Positions 16,856 through 26,097 are shown, numbered from the stretch's first letter. The stretch: 64,000 nt of DNA from an uncultured Prevotella sp. (GCA_902464615.1 CABQKA010000010.1:1-64000), one strand, 5' to 3'. Program-made: numbers and translations. The notes: generated by a model from the letters alone, not told the origin.

Positions 16856-19800
16856 TCAGCGCGTACCAATGACTTTCGCGGACCATCCGCTGCCGGTCTT
16901 CACTATGCAGAATGTGCATGCGGACAACGGCGCGCTCCAGCTCCCGGATTCCGCATACCCTGCACGGAGCAGCTGGCCGTCGGCCGCGTAGACGCGGACC
17001 TCCTCGCCGTCGGTCAGTCCCCCGACACGCAACACGCCGTCCGTCAGGCGGGCAAAGCGTGCGGCCGTCCCCGGGGTGGCAATTCCCGTCGTTTCCGTTA
17101 CGACGATGCGGCACGTGGCTGTCCGCCGCTCGCCGCCGGCCGTCGTCAGGGTCACCGTGACCTCCGCCTCGCCGGGCCGCAGCGCCTCCACCACGCCACG
17201 GGGCGAAACGCTGGCCACATCGGGCCGGTCTACGCTGAACGTCAGCGCCTCGGCGTCCGCATGGGCCGGCGTGAGACAGGGTTGCACCACGCTCCGTGCG
17301 CCCACCTCCAGCGTCAGCACCGGCCGGACCACGGCCAGGCTTTCCAGGGGGACCGGCGTATAGCCGTCCATGATTTTCACCGGCGTCAGCTGGTCCTCCT
17401 CCGCGCCGTTGCCCACGCCGCCACGCTCGTTACTGCCCCATGCCCACAGGCTGCCGTCCGTCTTGATGGCCGCGGAGCAGTCGTTCCCTGCCTGCACGGC
17501 CAGCACATCGTCCATCACTTTCACGGCTTGGGAATAAGGCCTGAAAGAAGTGCTGATTCTTCCATTCCCCAACTGCCCGTGATCGTTATCTCCCCAAGCC
17601 CATAAGCTGCCGTCTGTCTTAACAACCAGCGTATGATAATTCGACCCAGACACATACTGTACATTCTCCATTATTTGCGACGGCCGGTCATCATAGCCCC
17701 AATTCCAAAGGGTGTAATCTGCCTTCACTGCCAAGTTATTCATATCCATTCCGCCCAACTGCACTACATTACTCATCAGTTTTCGGGGCGCCAAGACATG
17801 GCTATCTGAAGCAAATCCCGAATACTCGCCCCTTCCCCATCGCCACAAATTGCCGTCTTCGTCCAATGCGGAAGACAACTGCCAATGAGCTGCCACGTCG
17901 GTCACATACGGAAGCCCATCTACTTGCTGAGGCGTTGCGTACACGGTACCCACACCATAGGTTCCGTTCCCCAATTGTCCGCAGGCGTTATATCCGCAGG
18001 CCCAAACCGACCCGTCCTGCTGCAAAATAAGCAGATGATTGTCCGCTGAAACCGCTGCAACGCTCTCCACGGCTGTCACGGGCTGAGGCGTAACCTCGAA
18101 ATCACTATGCCCCAAGCCCAAAAAGCCCCAACCATTCTGTCCCCATGTGTACAACTTACCGCCCGGCTTCATTACGGCAAACATCAAGTCGCCCAAGGCG
18201 GCGGTCTCCACGTTATCCATCAGTTTTGTCGGCGTCCGAACATACGTCCAAGAAAAATTGGACACCGGATAGCATCCCCAATACCAGAGTGTTCTGTCGG
18301 ACTTCAGGACGAGCATCGGGCCGAGGAAGGCCTCGGGCCAGGCATTCTCCTGGACGGTGAACCAGATGTTTTCACCCAAGTTCACCCCGTCGCCGTCTCC
18401 CGTCAATGCTCCGGCGGGGACGGACAAGCGGTAATAGCCGGTAGACAGCGGTTCGTCCGGGACGAAAAACAGCCGGTCACGGTCAATGACGGCCTGCCCG
18501 TTCACGCGGGTTGAGGTAACCAAAGGATTGCCACGAACGTCCTGCCCGTTATCCTCTTGAAAAAGTTTGATTTCCCCGAATCGCTCTCCGGGCGTCGCGG
18601 GGCGGTTGAGCGTCAGCGAGGGTATGGCGTAGCGGCTTGCCGTATCGCCCAGGGCCGGATACTGCCCCGTGGCCCACACGTCCGCCACGGTGTACGTCCG
18701 CTCCACGACCAGGCTCGGGCGGTAGTCGTCGTGCCAGGCGCGGGCCTTCAGCGTCATGCTGCGGTCGATGGCGGGCGGCGCGTCCGCCTTGTACAAGGCG
18801 CTGCTCCGCGTCGGCTCCGTTCCGTCCGTCGTATAGCGGATTTCCGCGCCCTCCGCGGCGCAGTCCATGCGCACCAGCGTCCCGGCGCGCCACGTGCCGT
18901 CCGCCGGGGTCACCGTCAGCTCCGCGCGCGACAGCTCATAGTACCCCCCGACGAATTGACTGGGCTGATAGCCGTCGCACCAGGCGCGGGCCCTCAGCCT
19001 AAACGAGCGGTCCACCGTCAACGCGCCGGCGTAGCGCGCGCTGCTCCGCGTCGGCTCCGAGCCGTCCGTCGTGTAGCGGATGTCGGCCTCCGGCGCGCCG
19101 GGACAGCGCAGCGTGACCTTCGTGCCTTTGGCATAAACGCCGCCGGGCGGGTCGGCCTCCAGCACCAGCTGCGGCAGGCTGACCGTCACCGCGCAGTTGT
19201 CCGAGAGGCCGTTGTCCGTCGTCACCGTGATGCGGGCCGTCCCCTCTGCCAACGCTGTGACGCGCCCCGCCGCCGAGACGCTGGCCACTGCCGGGCGGTC
19301 CGAACGCCAGTGGAACGAAGTGCGGGCCCCCGCGGGCTGCACCTGCGGCGTCAGCGTTCGCGACTGGCCCACCGTCAGGCCCAGTTGGGGCGGCAGCGTG
19401 ACTTTTGTCACCTCGCGGGCGGGGACTTCCACGTAGCACGAGGCGCGCAGTCCGTTGGCGGTCGTAGCCGTAATGTAGCAGTTGCCCGGCGCGACGGCGT
19501 AGACGTAGCCGCTCTCGCCGCTGGCCGAAACCGTCGCCACGGAGGGGTCGCTCGTGGTCCAGCGCAGCGTCGTCTCGGCGCCCTCGGGCTGCACCGTCGC
19601 GTGAATGCCCGACTGCGTGAAACCGTCGAACACGATGCGCTCGGGATAGAGCGAGATGCCCGTCGGATCCGCTGCCTCCACGAAGACACGGTAATCATAC
19701 GACCCGACACGCTGGAACACCTGCCCGCCGAAGAGTTCCCGATAATAATAACGGACATTAATCAAGCACGGCGCTCCGGTGAAGGCGCGGCGCGCGCGAA

Positions 19801-20008
19801 TGGTCACGGAGCTGTAAGTGGACGAGACAATCTCCACGTCGGAAGGCCGGGAGGACACGCACGCCGGCTTGCCGGCCAGTGTCTTTGACGTAATCTCGGA
19901 AGGGAACCTCAGTGTCACCGTTTCGCCTACGGTCAGGTACTCCGCCGCACGGGTACACAGCGCGGCCGCAACGAAGGCCAGCAACAAGGCCCATATTTTC
20001 ATCTTCAT
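16856..20008 (-). CDS. large secreted surface protein: Ig-like (Big_2), chitobiase-like and RCC1 repeats, probable type IX sorting tail
   Basis: 1050 residues. Signal peptide (residues 1-21); an N-terminal domain with a few Cys; two bacterial Ig-like group 2 domains (about 130-275: SVSASGESGYVYAVAPGNCYITATT, SVSAAGRVTALAEGTARITVTT); two chitobiase/HexA-C-like modules (about 280-445, each with IRYTTDGSEPTRSSA); a segment with an Ig-like strand pattern; an RCC1-type propeller of repeated DGSLWAWGxNxxGQLGNG units (about 565-870); a third Ig-like domain (about 880-960); and a C-terminal ~75-residue module ending VRVYAADGQLL...FCIVKTGSGWSAKVIG, which resembles type IX sorting domains. It is therefore a likely substrate of the neighbouring system. 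It has its own promoter and terminator. The RCC1 part looks lower in G+C than its flanks. Confidence 0.85.
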   Translation of the reverse strand: MKMKIWALLLAFVAAALCTRAAEYLTVGETVTLRFPSEITSKTLAGKPACVSSRPSDVEIVSSTYSSVTIRARRAFTGAPCLINVRYYYRELFGGQVFQRVGSYDYRVFVEAADPTGISLYPERIVFDGFTQSGIHATVQPEGAETTLRWTTSDPSVATVSASGESGYVYAVAPGNCYITATTANGLRASCYVEVPAREVTKVTLPPQLGLTVGQSRTLTPQVQPAGARTSFHWRSDRPAVASVSAAGRVTALAEGTARITVTTDNGLSDNCAVTVSLPQLVLEADPPGGVYAKGTKVTLRCPGAPEADIRYTTDGSEPTRSSARYAGALTVDRSFRLRARAWCDGYQPSQFVGGYYELSRAELTVTPADGTWRAGTLVRMDCAAEGAEIRYTTDGTEPTRSSALYKADAPPAIDRSMTLKARAWHDDYRPSLVVERTYTVADVWATGQYPALGDTASRYAIPSLTLNRPATPGERFGEIKLFQEDNGQDVRGNPLVTSTRVNGQAVIDRDRLFFVPDEPLSTGYYRLSVPAGALTGDGDGVNLGENIWFTVQENAWPEAFLGPMLVLKSDRTLWYWGCYPVSNFSWTYVRTPTKLMDNVETAALGDLMFAVMKPGGKLYTWGQNGWGFLGLGHSDFEVTPQPVTAVESVAAVSADNHLLILQQDGSVWACGYNACGQLGNGTYGVGTVYATPQQVDGLPYVTDVAAHWQLSSALDEDGNLWRWGRGEYSGFASDSHVLAPRKLMSNVVQLGGMDMNNLAVKADYTLWNWGYDDRPSQIMENVQYVSGSNYHTLVVKTDGSLWAWGDNDHGQLGNGRISTSFRPYSQAVKVMDDVLAVQAGNDCSAAIKTDGSLWAWGSNERGGVGNGAEEDQLTPVKIMDGYTPVPLESLAVVRPVLTLEVGARSVVQPCLTPAHADAEALTFSVDRPDVASVSPRGVVEALRPGEAEVTVTLTTAGGERRTATCRIVVTETTGIATPGTAARFARLTDGVLRVGGLTDGEEVRVYAADGQLLRAGYAESGSWSAPLSACTFCIVKTGSGWSAKVIGTR

Positions 20009-20051
20009 AAAAGTAAGGAATTAAGGATGGACTTATCTGTTGTACACGGGG

Positions 20052-20059
20052 CAAAAGTA
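20052..20059 (-). promoter_or_regulatory. -7 promoter element of the surface-protein gene
   Basis: TACTTTTG on the minus strand matches TAnnTTTG, 43 nt before the ATG. No -33 box is clear. Confidence 0.5.
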
Positions 20060-20268
20060 CAAACGCAGGCCCTGACCGGAAACCGGAAACTTAAAAATAA
20101 CTTCCCGAATCTAATAATTGTTACACGGGCGCGAAGAAGTGAAGGCCGCGCGGCTGGAAACGACGGCCGGGACGGAAGGCGGCACGGCGCGGCGGCGGGC
20201 GGGGCGCAAAGCCGCCGCGCCCGCGGAAAAAAGACGACGACGGGCCGTGGCCTTCGTAAGGAAAAGTT

Positions 20269-20276
20269 TACCTTTG
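20269..20276 (+). promoter_or_regulatory. -7 promoter element of the barrel-protein gene
   Basis: TACCTTTG matches TAnnTTTG, 73 nt before the ATG at 20350. No -33 box is clear. Confidence 0.5.
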
Positions 20277-20349
20277 CAGTGGCAGAACGTCCCGCCCGCT
20301 TCTGCGGGAACCTCCGGAACGCCCCGCCCTACCCCTAACCATTCAAGTT

Positions 20350-20928
20350 ATGAGAAAATATTTGTTCCTCCTATTCCTGACGCTCGCCGGCCTGCCCCTC
20401 GCGGCACAGGAGACGTTGCCGTCAGCTGCGGCCGCACCGGCCGACTTCCGCCAGCAGCCGCTTGTGCGCCGCTTCTCGTTTGCCGTGAGCGGCGCCGTCG
20501 GGGCAAGCCACCGCAACGTCACGCCCCTTTTCGCCGGCATCGACATCGGCTTCGAATTCGTGCCGCGTGTCTTCGTCTTCGGCCGCGCCGAAGCGCTGGC
20601 CGGACTGCACGAAGTGGACGACGTCCGCACCTACGCCCTCAGCAAGTCGTTGGGCGGCGGGCTCGGCGTGCGGCTACTGGGCCGCTGGCAGGACGCCTAC
20701 ACCACGTCCTCGACCCAGGCGCTCGACCTGCGGGCCTCCGTCAGTTCGACCTACGGCAGCAACGACTGGAACTACATGCTCTACGATGCCAACCTGACGT
20801 GGTACAGCCGCGGACTGCTGCGGAACTGCTCGCCCACCCTCGGGCTGGGCTTCCGCTACATGGACTCGCGCACGTCCGGCGTGCGGAGCTACCGCAATGC
20901 TTACCTGGCCATCGGCTTCCGCTTCTGA
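20350..20928 (+). CDS. putative outer-membrane beta-barrel protein
   Basis: 192 residues. A signal peptide (MRKYLFLLFLTLAGLPLAAQ) is followed by short alternating strands, with sequences such as RFSFAVSGAVGAS, FVPRVFVFGRAEALAG and WYSRGLLRNC, and ends in an aromatic strand (NAYLAIGFRF), the usual outer-membrane insertion signal. No named family is recognised. The next gene follows in the same direction after 24 bp, so the two may be co-transcribed, though nothing links their functions. Confidence 0.7.
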   Translation: MRKYLFLLFLTLAGLPLAAQETLPSAAAAPADFRQQPLVRRFSFAVSGAVGASHRNVTPLFAGIDIGFEFVPRVFVFGRAEALAGLHEVDDVRTYALSKSLGGGLGVRLLGRWQDAYTTSSTQALDLRASVSSTYGSNDWNYMLYDANLTWYSRGLLRNCSPTLGLGFRYMDSRTSGVRSYRNAYLAIGFRF

Positions 20929-20952
20929 CGCCACCGCCCGCCCCGCCCCGAA

Positions 20953-21888
20953 ATGCACACCTTCTTCCCCACCCTGCGCCGCGGACTGCGCTGGCTGCGC
21001 CGCATAGGCCACTGCAGAGGGTTCGGCATCCAGTCGCCCTTTGCCTTCAACCTCGTCACGCGCGTCGTCTACGAGAAAGGTGAGTTCTATGCCTACGGCC
21101 CGCTTTCGCACACGGTCGACACGGCCGCCGCGGGACTGCGGCTGCGCGACGCCCGCCTGCTGCTCCGCCTGGCCAACGACCACCAGCCGCGCACGGTCGT
21201 CGCCGTAGGCCGCCACGCGCAGGCCGCACTCCGCTACCTGGAAGCGGGAAAGCCCAGCGCCGCCGCGCACCTTTTCACGGACTACAAGCCGGGAAGCCTG
21301 GCGGAACATGCGGCCCGCATGGCAGCCATTTCAGGCCAAGGGGAACGCGCCGCGCAAGGGAGCGCAGCGGGCGGACGGAAACTTTCACACGCCCCCGCCT
21401 CGAACGGGCCGCAAGCGGGCGAAGCCGCCACAGGGATCGCAACGGCCGCCGCGCAGCGGCCGGGCTACAAAGCTCTGCCATCCGGCCCACACGCCGGCAG
21501 AGCGGACGGCACGCCGGCAGCCACGGGCCTAAGCCCCGTCGGGACGGGCCTTAGCCCGGAATTTACAGCCCTAAGCCCCGCAGCGTGCGGAAACGGCGCG
21601 GACGGGACGGCCAGTACCGAAGCCGACGCGCCCCTGGGGGGCGTAGACCTGCTCTATCTGGAAGCACAGAAAGGATGGGACGCGGCATGGAGCGAACTGC
21701 TGCCTTACGCGTCGGACCGCACGCTCTTCATCGTCCACGGTTTCCACCGCAGCCGGGCGGACCGGGCGGCGTGGCGGCGGCTGACGTCCGACAGCCGCGT
21801 GCGCGTGAGCTTCGACCTGTACGACTTCGGCCTGGCCTACTTCGACCGCCGCCTGCAACGCGCCCGCTACGTGGTGAACTATTTCTGA
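20953..21888 (+). CDS. methyltransferase-like protein carrying a low-complexity insertion with the 21-bp repeat
   Basis: 311 residues. The N-terminus (FGIQSPFAFNLVTRVVYEKGEFYAYG) and C-terminus (FDLYDFGLAYFDRRLQRARYVVNYF) match a Bacteroidales family usually described as class I SAM-dependent methyltransferase-like; I recall these as about 220-260 residues. Between them, about residues 113-220 form a Gly/Ala/Pro-rich stretch without secondary-structure character. Residues about 190-210 are encoded by three units of the dispersed 21-bp repeat and read TGLSPVG-TGLSPEF-TALSP. The reading frame is intact through it. Whether the protein still folds and works is unknown. cobO-type gene 21937-22443 follows after 48 bp. 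Confidence 0.7.
   Translation: MHTFFPTLRRGLRWLRRIGHCRGFGIQSPFAFNLVTRVVYEKGEFYAYGPLSHTVDTAAAGLRLRDARLLLRLANDHQPRTVVAVGRHAQAALRYLEAGKPSAAAHLFTDYKPGSLAEHAARMAAISGQGERAAQGSAAGGRKLSHAPASNGPQAGEAATGIATAAAQRPGYKALPSGPHAGRADGTPAATGLSPVGTGLSPEFTALSPAACGNGADGTASTEADAPLGGVDLLYLEAQKGWDAAWSELLPYASDRTLFIVHGFHRSRADRAAWRRLTSDSRVRVSFDLYDFGLAYFDRRLQRARYVVNYF
21524..21580. repeat. 21-bp near-palindrome array D, inside a coding sequence (3 units)
   Basis: Units start at 21525 (GGGCCTAAGCCCC), 21546 (GGGCCTTAGCCCG) and 21567 (AGCCCTAAGCCCC), exactly 21 bp apart. They lie in frame within the methyltransferase-like gene, the only array seen inside a gene. Confidence 0.88.
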
Positions 21889-21936
21889 ACCGCCACAGGC
21901 GCAGCGGCCTTTACCCCAATAAAACCAATCCACGCA

Positions 21937-22443
21937 ATGACGATCTATACCCGCAACGGCGACAAAGGAACGACGGACCTGGCCGACGGCCGCCGCGTCC
22001 CGAAAACCGCGGAAGCCATCGAAGCCTACGGCACCCTCGACGAACTGAGCTGCCACCTGGGACTGCTGGCCACACTCGTACCGGCCGGCGTAGGCGAAAA
22101 GCTCCGCGAACAGCAACGCCGGCTCTTCGCCGTAAGCGCCCTGCTGGCCGGGGTGCCCACGCCCTCCGGACTGCCCGGGGAAAGCGACGTGGCCGCACTG
22201 GAACAACTCATCGACAGCCTGACGCCGGCCGACGGCGGTTTCCGCGGCTTCGTGCTGCCGGGCGGCTGCCCCGCGGCGGCACAGGCCCACGTGTGCCGCG
22301 CCGTCTGCCGCCGTGCAGAGCGCCGGCTGGTATCGGCCGCAGCAGCTTCCAGCCTCCCCTACGTCAACCGCCTTTCAGACTACCTGTTTGCCTTGGCCCT
22401 GTGGCTGAACCGCCAGTCCGGGACAGCCGAAAACGAACTGTGA
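21937..22443 (+). CDS. cob(I)yrinic acid a,c-diamide / cob(I)alamin adenosyltransferase (PduO type)
   Basis: 168 residues. It transfers the adenosyl group of ATP to cob(I)alamin, making the coenzyme form of B12. The N-terminal ATP loop reads YTRNGDKGTTDLADGRRVPK, followed by AYGTLDELS. The C-terminal helices carry RRAERRL and YVNRLSDYLF, both PduO hallmarks. It is slightly shorter than the common ~185-residue members. No cobalamin riboswitch is seen before it. Its substrate pathway, probably methylmalonyl-CoA mutase, is not in the window. Confidence 0.92.
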   Translation: MTIYTRNGDKGTTDLADGRRVPKTAEAIEAYGTLDELSCHLGLLATLVPAGVGEKLREQQRRLFAVSALLAGVPTPSGLPGESDVAALEQLIDSLTPADGGFRGFVLPGGCPAAAQAHVCRAVCRRAERRLVSAAAASSLPYVNRLSDYLFALALWLNRQSGTAENEL

Positions 22444-22573
22444 AAAGCCGCCCGAAAGGATTACGGGAGCTGTTCAAACGCAGAAATGAGGCTAAAACGC
22501 AACTTTTTAAGCAAGTTTTACAACACGCGGCAATTATTCCTGTTCTGCAAGATAGTCTTTCTGAAAAAAATCA

Positions 22574-22581
22574 TATTTTTG
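22574..22581 (+). promoter_or_regulatory. -7 promoter element of the DUF2795 gene
   Basis: TATTTTTG matches TAnnTTTG within an A+T-rich gap (22444-22638), 57 nt before the ATG. Confidence 0.5.
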
Positions 22582-22638
22582 CCGCACGTTTTACGCCACG
22601 TATTATCATATAAACAACACCCTTAAATACGCAAGATT

Positions 22639-22860
22639 ATGTACTGGACTTTGGAACTTGCCTCTAAACTCGAAGATGCGCCCTGGCCGGCTACCAAGGA
22701 TGAGCTAATTGACTACGCCATGCGTTCGGGAGCGCCGATGGAGGTGGTGGAGAACCTGCAGGAACTCGAAGACGAAGGCGAAATCTACGAAACGATAGAA
22801 GATGTCTGGCCGGACTACCCGACCAAAGAAGACTTCCTCTTCAACGAGGATGAGTATTAA
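22639..22860 (+). CDS. DUF2795-type small acidic protein
   Basis: 73 residues: MYWTLELASKLEDAPWPATKDELIDYAMRSGAPMEVVENLQEL and so on, ending in a strongly acidic stretch. This is a small protein found almost unchanged across Bacteroidales and grouped with DUF2795, where short helical repeats are seen. No function is established. It has its own promoter and a likely terminator hairpin at 22907-22932. Confidence 0.88.
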   Translation: MYWTLELASKLEDAPWPATKDELIDYAMRSGAPMEVVENLQELEDEGEIYETIEDVWPDYPTKEDFLFNEDEY

Positions 22861-22906
22861 GCCGGAAAGCGGCACAACGTATTGAACACAGATTGAAAAT
22901 CAACGG

Positions 22907-22932
22907 AAGTGGGGACAGTAATGTTCCCACTT
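22907..22932 (+). terminator. possible terminator of the DUF2795 gene
   Basis: A 9-bp stem (22907-22915 with 22924-22932, one G-T pair) is followed by CTTCGTTTTG. Confidence 0.45.
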
Positions 22933-23121
22933 CTTCGTTTTGCCGCACCGGCTGCCCGACGAGGTCGGCGGAATTTCCAATAGGGGACGACATGCCGATA
23001 CGCTTGCAGCGGGGACAAAGTAGCCGGAATCATTCTATTGCGACTACGTACCAGCCGCAAAAAGTGCGTATGAAATGCCAGCCGACATAGCGGGCGGGAG
23101 CGATTCGCAGGCCTCCTGCAT

Positions 23122-23162
23122 AAAAAAAAGCGGCGCGGATTTCCTGCCGGAATCCGCGCCGC
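23122..23162 (-). terminator. terminator of secDF
   Basis: A perfect 12-bp GC-rich stem (23130-23141 with 23151-23162) is followed on the minus strand by eight T residues, the best rho-independent terminator in the window. Confidence 0.92.
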
Positions 23163-23187
23163 AACAATGCGGTTATGCGCAGTCTGT

Positions 23188-26097
23188 TCAAGCAAGGGCC
23201 TTTTCCGGCTCTTCCTCTATGCGGTGCTTGCCCAATACGCGATAAGCAATCGGGGCGGCAATGAAGATGGAGGAAAGCGTACCGAAAATCACGCCCAGAA
23301 TCATGGCAAAGGCGAAGGAACGGATGCTGTCGCCACCCAAGAAGAAGATGCAGAGCAGGACGAGCAACGTTGTTCCGGAAGTCATGATGGTACGGGAGAG
23401 CGTACTGTTGATGGCCATGTTGAAAAGGCTCTTCGTATTTCGCTTGGGATAGAGTCCCAGGTCCTCACGGATACGGTCGAAGACAATCACTTTATCGTTG
23501 ATGGAGTAACCGATAGCCGTCAGGATGGCACCGATGAAAGTCTGGTCGACTTCGAGCGAGAACGGTACCCATCCCCAGCAAACGGAGTACATACCGATAA
23601 TAAAGAGCGTATCTATGGCCAAAGCGCCCACACTGCCGACCGAGAAGGCCACGTTGCGGAATCGCAACAGGATGTAAAGGAAGATGGCTATGAGCGAAAG
23701 GATAACGCTGATGATAGCACCCTTTGTCATGTCCTCGGCCACGGACGAATCCACTTTCTGGGAAGAAACGATGGAGCCGCCGGCGCGGTTTTCGCGGTCC
23801 TTAAATGTCTGGTAGTCGGCGGTGATGAGTTTGTTGTCGTACAAAGTTTTCCAGACGAACTTGTCCACGAGTTCATCATCCGCACCTATTTTATAGTTCG
23901 TCGTCAGACGGATGCACTCGCTTTCGGCCGTCACGACCTTGATAGCGCTGACGGAGGCCGAAGGCTCGTCCGTTTTGGCTACGGCGGCAGCCACGACGTT
24001 CTTCACGTCATCCGGCGTCACGTGTTTCTCGAACTGGATAACATAATTGCGTCCGCCGGTGAACTCGATGCCGCGCGAAAGGCCGCGTATCCCAAGGCAA
24101 GCGACAAACACCACGATCAAGACGCCTACCAACATCAGAGACTTCTTGCTCATCTCCATGAAGCGAAAGGCCTTGTCTACCAAGAAGCCGCGGGACAAAA
24201 CCATCGTAAACTTCAGGTGCAGCCATTTGTCCTTGTTCAGGAAATGCTCGTACACGATACGGGTCAGCCATACGGCGGTAAAGAAGGAGGCGCAGATACC
24301 GATGGCCAACGTCAAGGCGAAGCCGCGGATTGGTCCCGTACCGAAATTATAAAGGATGACGGCTGTGATAATGGAGGTCAGGTTCGAGTCGAAGATGGCA
24401 GAAAACGCATTGCCATAACCGTCGGCCAAGGCGTTCTTGATATTTTTGCCGTGGCGCAGTTCTTCTTTGATGCGCTCGTAGATAAGCACATTGGCGTCGA
24501 CGGCCATGCCGAGCGAAAGTACCATACCGGCGATGCCGCTCATGGTCAGCGCGGCCTGGAACGAGGTAAGGACGCCGAACGTGAAGAAGAAGTTAAGCAG
24601 CAAGGCGCAGTTGGCCACCATACCGCCGATAAATCCGTAGTAGACGCACATGAATATCATCAGCAATATGAATGCGACGATACAAGCGGTGAATCCGGCC
24701 TGGATGGAGGCTTCGCCGAGCGACGGGCCGACAGTCTCGACCTGTACGGTTACAAGAGGCACAGACATCTTGCCGCTCTTAAGCACGATGGACAAGGCAC
24801 GGGTATCGTCGGGCGTGAAGGAGCCGGAAATCTGGGAGCTGCCGCCGGAAATGCGCTCGCTGGGAGCGGGTGCACTGTAAACCTGCCCGTCGAGCACAAT
24901 GGCGATAGGCTTGCCGACGTTTTTGCCGGTGATGTCGGCCCATACGCGGGCTGCGTCGGGCTTCATCACCATGGAAACCACGGGACGGCCGCCGTGCTGC
25001 GTATCATAGTCCGGACGCGCATCGTCAATGACGTCGCCGCTAAGCGAGGGGATGAGCTCGCCCATATCGTTCCGCTCGCCCTTGAGGGCATACAGCGTGT
25101 AAGCACCGCCTTCGGGCTTAGCCGAAAATGCCAGCCGCACGCCTTTGAGAATGCTTTTGGCGGAATCGCTGGCCAACGCGCGGTTGATGTCGCGTACGAG
25201 CCCGCGGTCATTGGGCACGAAGCCTACGATGCAACCGCCCACCCCGTTATAGCTGACGATATCGCCGAACTTGCGGGTCACGGTTTCCGTCTCGCGGGAA
25301 TTGTTCTTCTTCGGCTGGGTCACCTGCACGTTCAAATTGCGGAGATCGCCCAGTTCCTGCGCGATTTCATTCACGTTATAAGTTGTCCAAAACTCGAGGT
25401 TCGCACTTCCGGTAAGCAGCTGCTGCACGTCGTCGGGGTCCGTCACACCGGGCATCTCGACCATGATCTGCCCCAGCTGTCCCTTACCCCGGAGTATCTG
25501 GATATTGGGCTGGGCCACACCGTACTGGTCTATACGCGACTGGATGACTTCATAGGCATTGTCAACGGCGTTACGTATTTTTGATTCGAGCGCGGCCTTG
25601 ACTTGTGCGTCGGTAGACTGATAGCTGATGCCGTCATTGCTCATGCGCTCGGAGAAGATCGCACCCAGTTGGTTGGCACCATTAGCCGCCTGATATTTGG
25701 CAATAAAGACATCGACGAAATCAGTACCCATACGCGACGACTCCGCCTTGGCGTCGGCCACCATCTTTCGGAATGCGGGGTCGGAAGCCTTGCTGCCGGC
25801 ATATTCCGTCACCATGTCCGGCACGGAGACTTCCAGCAGGAAGCTGACGCCGCCTTTCAGATCCAATCCCAGGCCGATCTGGAGCTTTTCGCACTCAGCC
25901 AACGTTTTCCAGCCCAGATACACTTTCTGGTTGCGCATTGAGTCGAGGTAAGCCTTGGCGGCATCCTCGCCCCTCACTGCGGCTATTTGGTCGGCCCTGT
26001 CCATGTACTTCTGCGTCACCCATGAGAAGGAGAAGTAGAAGAGGCAGATCAAAGTCAGCAAGACCGCAATGAGCTTGACAAATCCTTTGTTTTGCAT
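23188..26097 (-). CDS. secDF: protein translocase subunit SecDF (fused)
   Basis: 969 residues. One polypeptide carries SecD (about 1-620) and SecF (about 640-960) halves, each with six membrane helices and a large periplasmic domain. It uses the proton gradient to aid Sec-dependent export. SecD signs are LGLDLKGGVSFLLEV near residue 75, QVYSAPAPSERI in the periplasmic part, and GMAVDANVLIYERIKEEL in the membrane part. SecF signs are FTGGRNYVIQFE and GYSINDKVIVFDRIRE. Fusion is normal in Bacteroidota. It is monocistronic, with a good promoter and terminator. All signal-peptide proteins listed here would depend on this pathway. Confidence 0.97.
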   Translation of the reverse strand: MQNKGFVKLIAVLLTLICLFYFSFSWVTQKYMDRADQIAAVRGEDAAKAYLDSMRNQKVYLGWKTLAECEKLQIGLGLDLKGGVSFLLEVSVPDMVTEYAGSKASDPAFRKMVADAKAESSRMGTDFVDVFIAKYQAANGANQLGAIFSERMSNDGISYQSTDAQVKAALESKIRNAVDNAYEVIQSRIDQYGVAQPNIQILRGKGQLGQIMVEMPGVTDPDDVQQLLTGSANLEFWTTYNVNEIAQELGDLRNLNVQVTQPKKNNSRETETVTRKFGDIVSYNGVGGCIVGFVPNDRGLVRDINRALASDSAKSILKGVRLAFSAKPEGGAYTLYALKGERNDMGELIPSLSGDVIDDARPDYDTQHGGRPVVSMVMKPDAARVWADITGKNVGKPIAIVLDGQVYSAPAPSERISGGSSQISGSFTPDDTRALSIVLKSGKMSVPLVTVQVETVGPSLGEASIQAGFTACIVAFILLMIFMCVYYGFIGGMVANCALLLNFFFTFGVLTSFQAALTMSGIAGMVLSLGMAVDANVLIYERIKEELRHGKNIKNALADGYGNAFSAIFDSNLTSIITAVILYNFGTGPIRGFALTLAIGICASFFTAVWLTRIVYEHFLNKDKWLHLKFTMVLSRGFLVDKAFRFMEMSKKSLMLVGVLIVVFVACLGIRGLSRGIEFTGGRNYVIQFEKHVTPDDVKNVVAAAVAKTDEPSASVSAIKVVTAESECIRLTTNYKIGADDELVDKFVWKTLYDNKLITADYQTFKDRENRAGGSIVSSQKVDSSVAEDMTKGAIISVILSLIAIFLYILLRFRNVAFSVGSVGALAIDTLFIIGMYSVCWGWVPFSLEVDQTFIGAILTAIGYSINDKVIVFDRIREDLGLYPKRNTKSLFNMAINSTLSRTIMTSGTTLLVLLCIFFLGGDSIRSFAFAMILGVIFGTLSSIFIAAPIAYRVLGKHRIEEEPEKALA

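Larger units (their letters stand above)
20009..20349. other. divergent intergenic region
   Basis: It carries two outward-facing promoter elements: minus-strand TACTTTTG (20059-20052) for the surface protein and plus-strand TACCTTTG (20269-20276) for the barrel gene. The middle is very G+C-rich, without a supported gene. Confidence 0.6.
22861..23187. other. convergent intergenic region
   Basis: It holds a hairpin after the DUF2795 gene (22907-22932) and the strong secDF terminator (23122-23162). Nothing else is supported between them. Confidence 0.6.

Noticed and set aside
21920..22443. Cobalamin riboswitch before the adenosyltransferase
   Set aside because: Only 48 bp separate it from the preceding gene and no B12-box-like sequence is seen.
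23167..25584. Very long open frame opposite secDF (plus strand)
   Set aside because: It lies fully across a clear SecDF gene; such frames arise from high third-position G+C, and its sequence has no domain pattern.
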